Source: Betaproteobacteria bacterium
GTDB lineage: Bacteria; Pseudomonadota; Gammaproteobacteria; Burkholderiales; SG8-41
Reading direction: 5' to 3'
Assembly (NCBI GenBank): GCA_021300125.1
Contig: JAJTHX010000068.1
Coordinates: 1-5,317 of the forward strand
Length of the DNA stretch: 5,317 bases
The number at the start of each line of letters is the position of its first letter. The stretch's first letter is position 1. Of this stretch, positions 1 to 4,744 are shown piece after piece. The notes beneath the pieces were generated by a model. That model saw only the letters and a program-made list of their open reading frames with translations. It ran no database searches and was not told the origin of the DNA. Position numbers and translations under genes: made by a program.

Positions 1-1048
1 CCTGATGTACGGCTCTTACCGCCAGCCGCGCGAGCTGATCTGGATCTTCGGCATGCTGATCTACCTGTGCCTGATGGCGGAAGCTTTCTTCGGCTACCTC
101 CTGCCCTGGGGCCAGATGTCGTTCTGGGGTGCGCAGGTAATCGTCAACCTGTTTGACGCGCTGCCGCTGATCGGGCCCGACCTCTCGACCTGGATCCGCG
201 GCGACTTCGTGATCTCGGATGCGACGCTGAACCGCTTTTTCGCGTTCCACGTCATCGCGCTGCCGCTGGTGCTGCTCGGCCTCGTTGCCGCGCACATCCT
301 GGCGCTGCACGAAGTGGGTTCGAACAATCCGGACGGCGTCGAAATCAAGGAGAAAAAAGACGCGCAGGGACGGCCGCTCGACGGCATCCCCTTCCACCCG
401 TACTACACGGTGAAGGACATTGTCGGCGTGGTGGTGTTCCTGTTCCTGTTCTTCACGGTCGTGTTCTTCGCACCGGAAATGGGCGGTTACTTCCTCGAAT
501 ACAACAACTTCATCCCGGCCGACCCGCTGAAGACGCCGGCGCACATCGCCCCGGTGTGGTATTTCACCCCGTATTACTCGATCCTGCGTGCGATCACCGA
601 GGATTTCATGCTGGTGCTTGCCATCGGTGTCGCCGCCTACGTGGTACTGATCGGGCTCACCGTGCGCAACGCCCGCATCAAGATGGCGGCTGCCGCGATC
701 GGCCTGGTCGTGATCGTGCTGATGAAGGGCGGCCCGCTGGCGATCGAAGCCAAGGTCTGGGGCGTGGTGATGATGGGTGCCGCGACGCTGATCTTCTTCC
801 TGCTGCCTTGGCTGGACCGCAGTCCGGTGAAGTCGATCCGCTACAAGGGCACGCTGTCCCGCACCGCGCTGACCATCTTCGTCATCAACTTCATCGTGCT
901 CGGCTACTACGGCGTGCAGGTCGTGACGCCAGTGGGCACCGTGATCTCTCAGATCGGCACGCTGCTCTACTTCGCGTTTTTCCTGCTGATGCCCTGGTAT
1001 TCAGCGATGGACAAGACAAAACCGGTGCCCGAACGGGTGACGATGTGA
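1..1048 (+). CDS. petB: Cytochrome b of the cytochrome bc1 complex (5' end missing)
   Basis: Membrane core subunit of quinol:cytochrome c oxidoreductase (complex III), which oxidises quinol at the Qo site and reduces quinone at the Qi site through two b hemes. The reading frame is open from base 2; counting from the Met at base 5, 347 residues are visible. The end of helix C and the Qo-side segment LPWGQMSFWGAQVI (33-46) are intact. Helix D carries two heme-ligand histidines, H82 and H97, followed by the family signature HEVGSNNPDG (102-111). The Qo motif is PVWY (183-186), the form known from Beta- and Gammaproteobacteria. Hydrophobic segments lie near 11-30, 77-100, 138-156, 201-220, 227-240, 251-270, 288-307 and 314-331. 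The first heme-histidine pair (helix B) and the N-terminus lie outside the window, so the Met at base 5 is internal and not the start. It overlaps petC by one base. Family identity is near certain. Confidence 0.96.
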   Translation, partial: LMYGSYRQPRELIWIFGMLIYLCLMAEAFFGYLLPWGQMSFWGAQVIVNLFDALPLIGPDLSTWIRGDFVISDATLNRFFAFHVIALPLVLLGLVAAHILALHEVGSNNPDGVEIKEKKDAQGRPLDGIPFHPYYTVKDIVGVVVFLFLFFTVVFFAPEMGGYFLEYNNFIPADPLKTPAHIAPVWYFTPYYSILRAITEDFMLVLAIGVAAYVVLIGLTVRNARIKMAAAAIGLVVIVLMKGGPLAIEAKVWGVVMMGAATLIFFLLPWLDRSPVKSIRYKGTLSRTALTIFVINFIVLGYYGVQVVTPVGTVISQIGTLLYFAFFLLMPWYSAMDKTKPVPERVTM

Positions 1049-1809
1049 TGACCGCCATGAACACACTCAAACGCATCTTCGCCGTCCTGCTGCTCGCCCC
1101 GGCGCTGGCCCTTGCCGCCGGCGGTGATGTCAAGCTCGATCGCGCGCCGATCAACCCCGATGACCAGGCTTCGCTGCAGCGCGGTGCGCGCCATTTCGTC
1201 AACTACTGCCTGAACTGCCACAGCGCGAATTTCATGCGCTACAACCGGCTGCGCGACATCGGCCTCACCGACCAGCAGATCCTCGACAACCTCGTCTTCA
1301 CCGGCGCCAAGGTCGGCGACCTGATGAAAATCTCGATGGATCCGAAGGAATCGAAGGAATGGTTTGGCGCGGCGCCGCCGGAGCTTTCGCTGATTGCGCG
1401 CTCGCGTTCCTCCCACGCCGGCAGCGGCGCCGACTGGCTCTACACCTACCTGCGCGGCTATTACCGCGACGCCGAGCGGCCCACCGGCTGGAACAACACC
1501 GTGTATCCCAATGTCGGCATGCCGCACGTGCTGTGGGAGCTGCAGGGCGAGCAGGTGCTCTCCGAGCGCAAGGTGCAGGGCGCGGGTTTCGAGAAATCGG
1601 AGCTGGTGCTCAAGCTCGAAAAGCCCGGCAATCTAACCCCGGTCGAATACGACCAGTTCGTTGCCGACCTGGTGAACTACCTGGTGTTCATGTCCGAGCC
1701 TGCCAGGGCCCGTCGCGAGACCATCGGCATGTTCGTGCTGGTGGCGCTCGGCCTGTTGTTCGTGCTTGCCTATGCGCTGAAGAAGGAATACTGGAAAGAC
1801 GTGCACTAG
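1048..1809 (+). CDS. petC: Cytochrome c1 of the cytochrome bc1 complex
   Basis: Membrane-anchored c-type cytochrome that takes electrons from the Rieske protein and passes them to soluble cytochrome c in the periplasm. The 253-residue protein has a Sec signal peptide (K8-R9, hydrophobic 10-22, likely cleavage near residue 23-24). It has one heme c motif, CLNCH (54-58), just before the c1-type segment SANFMRYNRL. M158 in YPNVGMPHVLW is the expected sixth heme ligand. A single C-terminal transmembrane anchor spans about 225-243 and is followed by a short basic tail. The start at 1048 shares its A with the petB stop (TGATG), which implies translational coupling; a GGGTG at 1036-1040 is a modest ribosome site for it. 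ATG 1057 (three codons later) is possible but less well spaced. Length and domain order are normal for a stand-alone c1 of this group. Confidence 0.95.
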   Translation: MTAMNTLKRIFAVLLLAPALALAAGGDVKLDRAPINPDDQASLQRGARHFVNYCLNCHSANFMRYNRLRDIGLTDQQILDNLVFTGAKVGDLMKISMDPKESKEWFGAAPPELSLIARSRSSHAGSGADWLYTYLRGYYRDAERPTGWNNTVYPNVGMPHVLWELQGEQVLSERKVQGAGFEKSELVLKLEKPGNLTPVEYDQFVADLVNYLVFMSEPARARRETIGMFVLVALGLLFVLAYALKKEYWKDVH

Positions 1810-1824
1810 CGCCGGCATTTCCGG

Positions 1825-1864
1825 ACGGGCCGTGCGCGCCTGCCGCGTCACGGCCCGTGTTTTC
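1825..1864 (+). terminator. Intrinsic terminator-like hairpin after petC
   Basis: The arms ACGGGCCGTG (1825-1834) and CACGGCCCGT (1849-1858) are perfectly complementary. Inside them CGCG (1835-1838) pairs with CGCG (1844-1847), leaving one bulged T at 1848 and a five-base loop. The stem is therefore about 14 bp and very GC-rich. It is followed by G and then four Ts (1860-1863). The short T tract suggests incomplete termination. It lies 15 bases after the petC stop and ends only about 40 bases before the sspA start. Confidence 0.72.
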
Positions 1865-1891
1865 TGGGCCGCCGCGCGCCAATCGCCTTCC

Positions 1892-1896
1892 AAGGA
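1892..1896 (+). promoter_or_regulatory. Shine-Dalgarno of sspA
   Basis: AAGGA lies nine bases before ATG 1906 and twelve before the adjacent ATG 1909. The spacing favours 1906 as the start, giving a protein beginning Met-Met-Thr. Confidence 0.7.
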
Positions 1897-1905
1897 CAAA
1901 CCATC

Positions 1906-2505
1906 ATGATGACACTCTACTCCGGCACCACCTGCCCCTTCAGCCAGCGTTGCCGTTTCGTGCTCTACGAAAAGGGCATGGATTTCCAGATCATCGACGT
2001 TGACCTTTTCAACAAGCCGGAAGACCTGGCGGTGATGAACCCGTACAACCAGGTTCCGGTGCTGGTCGAGCGCGACCTGATCCTGTACGAGTCGAACATC
2101 GTCAACGAATACATTGACGACCGCTTTCCCCACCCGCAGCTGATGCCAGCCGACCCGGTGATGCGCGCCCGCGCGCGGCTGTTCCTGTTCCGCTTCGAAC
2201 AGGAGATGTTCTGCCACATTCCGCATATCGAGAAGGGTACCCAGAAGCAGGCTGACAAGGGCCGCCAGGTCATCCGTGACGCGCTGACCCAGATCGCGCC
2301 GGTGTTCGCCAAGCAAAAATACATGCTCGGCGACGAGTTCTCCATGCTCGACGTGGCCATCGCCCCGCTGCTCTGGCGCCTGGACCACTACGGCATCCAG
2401 CTCGGCAAGCAGGCCGCCCCGCTGATGAAATACGCCGAGCGCCTGTTCAGCCGCCCGGCCTATATTGACGCGCTGACGGCGTCGGAAAAGGTCATGCGCA
2501 AGTGA
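1906..2505 (+). CDS. sspA: Stringent starvation protein A (GST-fold RNA polymerase-associated protein)
   Basis: SspA has a glutathione-S-transferase fold and binds RNA polymerase. In E. coli it acts in stationary-phase and acid-stress responses and in phage P1 late transcription. The 199-residue protein has a thioredoxin-like N-terminal half (about 1-75) with the cis-proline segment QVPVLVE (49-55) and YESNIVNEYID (61-71). An all-helical C-terminal half contains DEFSMLDVAIAPLLWRL. The PHP surface motif is P75-H76-P77, within RFPHPQLMP; in E. coli this region is needed for SspA activity. Unlike E. coli SspA it has a glutaredoxin-like CPFSQRC (C10, C16) at the position where GST-fold enzymes bind glutathione, a form I recall from betaproteobacterial SspA. 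The gene is followed by three in-frame stops, TGA-TAG-TGA (2503-2511). It could be mistaken for a generic GST, but the downstream sspB settles the identity. Confidence 0.94.
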   Translation: MMTLYSGTTCPFSQRCRFVLYEKGMDFQIIDVDLFNKPEDLAVMNPYNQVPVLVERDLILYESNIVNEYIDDRFPHPQLMPADPVMRARARLFLFRFEQEMFCHIPHIEKGTQKQADKGRQVIRDALTQIAPVFAKQKYMLGDEFSMLDVAIAPLLWRLDHYGIQLGKQAAPLMKYAERLFSRPAYIDALTASEKVMRK

Positions 2506-2527
2506 TAGTGATCAGCGGGGAGTGATG

Positions 2528-2566
2528 AATGATGAGCAAAACCGCCTTATGACCGCGCTCATCGTT
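2528..2566 (+). repeat. Imperfect inverted repeat in the sspA-sspB gap
   Basis: AATGATGAGC (2528-2537) pairs with GCTCATCGTT (2557-2566): ten pairs, one of them a G-U wobble in RNA, around a 19-base loop. Only three Ts end the right arm, so it is not a convincing intrinsic terminator. The whole gap (2506-2594) is about 47% G+C by hand count, clearly poorer in G+C than the flanking genes. It is also dense in GTGA/ATGA words, for example AGTGAT at 2501-2506 and 2521-2526. It may be an mRNA structure or the remains of a dispersed intergenic element; the sequence alone does not decide. Confidence 0.4.
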
Positions 2567-2594
2567 TATCCTTCGTAACTCTTCACTGTTTTCC

Positions 2595-3014
2595 ATGGAG
2601 CGCTCCACCAAGCCCTACCTGATCCGCGCCATCCACGAATGGGCCTGCGACAGCGGGCTCACGCCGTACCTCTCGGTCAAGGTGGACGAAAATACGCGGG
2701 TGCCCGCCGAGCACGTCAAGAACGGCGAGATCGTGCTCAACATCGGCTTTGATGCCACCCACAAGCTGACCATCGGCAACGACCTGATCCAGTTTGCCGC
2801 GCGTTTCGGCGGCGTGTCACGCGAATGCTCGATTCCGATGGCGGCGGTGCAGGGGGTTTTTGCCCGCGAGAATGGCCAGGGCCTGTTTTTCCCGCCCGAG
2901 GCTCCCGGTTCCGCGGCGGCCTCCGCCGAGCCTCCCGTGTCGACCCCGCCCGAAGATCCCAAACCCGACAATACCCCGGGCGGCGGCCGCCCGCGGCTCC
3001 AGATCGTCAAGTAA
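2595..3014 (+). CDS. sspB: ClpXP protease specificity-enhancing factor SspB
   Basis: SspB is a cytoplasmic adaptor that recognises ssrA-tagged (stalled-ribosome) polypeptides and hands them to ClpXP for degradation. The 139-residue protein has the usual three parts. The substrate-binding domain (about 1-100) opens with STKPYLIRAIHEW (4-16) and contains GEIVLNI, FAARFGGVSR and FARENGQG (89-96). A proline/alanine-rich flexible linker runs from about 100 to 131. A C-terminal ClpX-binding tail, RPRLQIVK (132-139), closely resembles the E. coli RPALRVVK tail. ATG 2595 is the first Met after an in-frame stop at 2550-2552, and the conserved STKPYL begins three residues later, so the start is well fixed, apart from a possible CTG at 2586. 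No Shine-Dalgarno is visible before it. It lies 89 bases after sspA, in the order usual for the pair. Confidence 0.94.
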   Translation: MERSTKPYLIRAIHEWACDSGLTPYLSVKVDENTRVPAEHVKNGEIVLNIGFDATHKLTIGNDLIQFAARFGGVSRECSIPMAAVQGVFARENGQGLFFPPEAPGSAAASAEPPVSTPPEDPKPDNTPGGGRPRLQIVK

Positions 3015-3021
3015 GCCGGAA

Positions 3022-3040
3022 TTGCCGGCGCCGCCGGCAA
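3022..3040 (+). other. Perfect 8-bp GC-rich hairpin after sspB
   Basis: TTGCCGGC (3022-3029) and GCCGGCAA (3033-3040) form a perfect stem with a three-base loop, starting seven bases after the sspB stop. No T tract follows on either strand, so it is not a standard intrinsic terminator. It could stabilise the sspB mRNA 3' end or act as a pause site. Confidence 0.5.
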
Positions 3041-3065
3041 GTAGATTCGCGCGCTGCCGCCCGGT

Positions 3066-3094
3066 TTGACAGTCGCCGGCGTGCGCCGCACACT
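3066..3094 (+). promoter_or_regulatory. Candidate sigma70-type promoter for the hydrolase gene
   Basis: A perfect -35 hexamer TTGACA (3066-3071) is followed, after exactly 17 bases, by CACACT (3089-3094), which keeps the A at position 2 and T at position 6 of the -10 consensus but matches only three of six bases. Transcription would begin near 3101 and give a leader of about 80 bases. The -35 is notable in such GC-rich DNA, but the weak -10 keeps this tentative. Confidence 0.35.
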
Positions 3095-3127
3095 TTGCGG
3101 ACGCTGCGTGACCTTCCGGAAAAAACC

Positions 3128-3155
3128 GCCGCCCCAGCGGCAGGCATGCGGCCTG
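3128..3155 (+). other. Two small adjacent hairpins in the hydrolase leader
   Basis: GCCGC (3128-3132) pairs with GCGGC (3137-3141), and CAGGC (3141-3145) pairs with GCCTG (3151-3155). They share base 3141 and so could compete or stack. They lie about 15 bases before the ribosome binding site. In GC-rich DNA five-base stems arise often by chance, so a regulatory role is only a possibility. Confidence 0.2.
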
Positions 3156-3169
3156 TGCTCAGCCCACCC

Positions 3170-3175
3170 AGGAGG
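3170..3175 (+). promoter_or_regulatory. Perfect Shine-Dalgarno of the hydrolase gene
   Basis: AGGAGG ends six bases before ATG 3182, the best ribosome binding site in the window. It decides the start: the frame is open for hundreds of bases upstream, and ATG 3146 is also in frame but has no suitably spaced purine-rich site. Confidence 0.85.
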
Positions 3176-3181
3176 ATTGTC

Positions 3182-4693
3182 ATGCTCAATGAACAGGAGC
3201 TGGCGCAGGTATCGCCTGCGGAATCCAGCCTTTTCCCGTCGCCGATTCCAGTGCAGTGCGTGTCCAGCGACGAATACATGCCGCCGCCGCAGACCGAAAA
3301 GCAGCGCGAGTTCGAAGCGCGAATCAAGGAATACGGCGCTGAACTGGCGAAAAAGCAGGGCCTGTCGCGGCGGCGTTTTTTCCAGTCTGCCGCCGGCATG
3401 GCCGCGGCCTTTGTCGCGATGAACGACACCTACGGCCCGCTTTACATGGTGAGCCGGGCCGAGGCTGCAACGCCGGAAATGGCGAATGAGCGGGCAAAGG
3501 CGCTGAAGGGCCAGTTCATCATGGACATGCACACCCATTTCCTGCGCGATGACACGCCGATCAAGACCTTCGTCGCGCAGCGCGCCACCGTCGGCAAGCT
3601 CGGCTGGAACCTGCAGATCGGCGAGAGGGAACAGAGCATCGACGACCTCAAGTTCCCGAACTACTTCAAGGAAATCTACCTCGACAGCGACACCAAGGTC
3701 GGCTGCATCAGCGGCTCGTACTCGGTGGACCCGATCTATTCCTTCCTCACCAACGACATGAAGTACGCGGCGCGCGAGAAGATCAACAGGGAGGCCGGCA
3801 CGCGCCGCAGCTACTCCCACGCGATCTTCACCCCGGGCCATCCCGGCTGGCTGGACAAGGTCGAGGAGGAGCAGATGCGGCTGAGGCCCGACTCATGGAA
3901 GGGCTACACCATCGGCGACAACACCAACAAGCATTTGTCGAAGTGGCCGTTCCGCCTCGATGACGAGAAGGTGATGTACCCCTTCTACGAAAAGCTGGTG
4001 AAGTGGAGCAGGGACAACCCGACGGTGGTCAATGTCTGCATCCACAAGGGCCTGTTCCCCCCCGAGATCGAGCAGAAGTTCCCGCACCTGCTCGAATACT
4101 CGGATGTCCGCGACGTGGGCAAGGCGGCGAAGGACTGGCCGCAGCTCAATTTCATCATCTACCACTCCGGCTGGCGCTGGACGGGGCCCAATGCGCCAAA
4201 GTCCGCCTGGGATCATTTCGAGAAGACCGGCCGCATCGAGTGGGTCACCGACCTCGCCGAGATTCCGGAGAAATTCGGCGTGAAAAATGTCTATGGCGAC
4301 CTCGGCCAGCTCTTTGCCTGGACCACCACCGCCAACCCGCGACTGGGCGCGGCGGTGATGGGCACCCTGATCAAGGGCCTCGGCGCCAGCAACGTGGTCT
4401 GGGGCACCGATGCGGTGTGGACCGGCGCGCCGCAATGGCAGATCGAGGCGCTGCGCCGGCTCGAAATCCCTGAGGAGATGCAGAAAAAATACGGCTACCG
4501 CCCGCTGGGCGCGGCCGATGGTCCGGTGAAGAACGCCATCTTCGGCGGCAACAACGCGCGGCTCTACCGCGTGTCCCCGAAACAGCAGGCCGAAATCATC
4601 GTTGACCGCGTGGCCCAGATCAAGGAAACCTACGAGCAGGAGGGCCCGGGCCGCACCAACCTCGCCTACGGCTACGTCGCGAAAAAAACCTGA
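3182..4693 (+). CDS. Tat-signal metal-dependent hydrolase, amidohydrolase_2-like, substrate unknown
   Basis: A 503-residue protein probably exported folded by the Tat system. A 60-residue N-terminal extension contains YMPPPQTEKQREFEARIKE (32-50). It precedes the twin-arginine motif SRRRFFQ (62-68), a weakly hydrophobic stretch with AAGMAAAFVAM (70-80), and a likely cleavage region SRAEAA (91-96). The mature part looks like a TIM-barrel amidohydrolase. HTH (H117, H119) follows the first strand, H288 lies in VCIHKGL, H328 in IIYHSG, and D410 in VVWGTDAVW. This HxH/H/H/D set matches the metal ligands and catalytic Asp of the amidohydrolase_2 group, which includes decarboxylases (ACMSD, gamma-resorcylate decarboxylase) as well as hydrolases. 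Other prominent segments are NYFKEIYLDSDTKV (160-173), DSWKGYTIGD (237-246) and QWQIEALRRLEIPEEMQKK (418-436). I recall similar uncharacterised proteins, but no substrate can be assigned. It probably has its own promoter and ends at a strong terminator, so it looks monocistronic. Confidence 0.88.
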   Translation: MLNEQELAQVSPAESSLFPSPIPVQCVSSDEYMPPPQTEKQREFEARIKEYGAELAKKQGLSRRRFFQSAAGMAAAFVAMNDTYGPLYMVSRAEAATPEMANERAKALKGQFIMDMHTHFLRDDTPIKTFVAQRATVGKLGWNLQIGEREQSIDDLKFPNYFKEIYLDSDTKVGCISGSYSVDPIYSFLTNDMKYAAREKINREAGTRRSYSHAIFTPGHPGWLDKVEEEQMRLRPDSWKGYTIGDNTNKHLSKWPFRLDDEKVMYPFYEKLVKWSRDNPTVVNVCIHKGLFPPEIEQKFPHLLEYSDVRDVGKAAKDWPQLNFIIYHSGWRWTGPNAPKSAWDHFEKTGRIEWVTDLAEIPEKFGVKNVYGDLGQLFAWTTTANPRLGAAVMGTLIKGLGASNVVWGTDAVWTGAPQWQIEALRRLEIPEEMQKKYGYRPLGAADGPVKNAIFGGNNARLYRVSPKQQAEIIVDRVAQIKETYEQEGPGRTNLAYGYVAKKT

Positions 4694-4705
4694 ATCTTTT
4701 TCAGG
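4689..4705 (+). other. Small hairpin over the hydrolase stop codon
   Basis: CCTGAA (4689-4694) and TTCAGG (4700-4705) form a six-base stem with a five-base loop that contains the hydrolase TGA in its left arm. It lies five bases before the main terminator stem and may assist it or protect the mRNA 3' end. Confidence 0.35.
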
Positions 4706-4710
4706 GCGTT

Positions 4711-4741
4711 AAAACGGCGCGGTTCACCGCGCCGTTTTTTT
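4711..4741. terminator. Strong, probably bidirectional intrinsic terminator
   Basis: AAAACGGCGCGG (4711-4722) and CCGCGCCGTTTT (4727-4738) form a perfect 12-bp stem with a TTCA loop. On the + strand the T run is seven long (4735-4741). On the - strand the left arm gives four Ts. It lies 17 bases after the + strand hydrolase stop and 3 bases beyond the stop of the convergent - strand gene, so it can serve both, more efficiently on +. Confidence 0.92.
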
Positions 4742-4744
4742 CGC

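Noticed and set aside
556..1047. Open frame in phase with petC running back into petB
   Set aside because: It is out of frame with an unmistakable cytochrome b, and its translation is arginine/histidine-rich with no domain; GC-rich DNA often leaves such frames open. The petC start at 1048 is supported by the signal peptide and overlap.
1755..1800. Possible sspA promoter in the petC 3' end (TTGCCT, 17 bases, TACTGG)
   Set aside because: The -10 matches the consensus at only two positions and the DNA is constrained by the c1 membrane anchor; too weak to list as a feature.
1633..2388. 251-codon - strand frame antisense to petC and sspA
   Set aside because: It crosses the petC terminator and mirrors conserved codons of sspA; its His/Val/Glu-rich translation has no known motif.
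3022..3040. Hairpin after sspB as an intrinsic terminator
   Set aside because: The stem is perfect but no T tract follows on either strand, so it is listed only as a hairpin.
3146..3181. Upstream in-frame ATG at 3146 as the hydrolase start
   Set aside because: It has no suitably spaced Shine-Dalgarno, whereas ATG 3182 has a perfect AGGAGG six bases upstream.
2615..3841. 408-codon open frame on the - strand across sspB and the hydrolase 5' half
   Set aside because: It is antisense to two well-supported genes, spans their intergenic gap, and shows no recognisable domain or ribosome site; it fits a codon-bias shadow.
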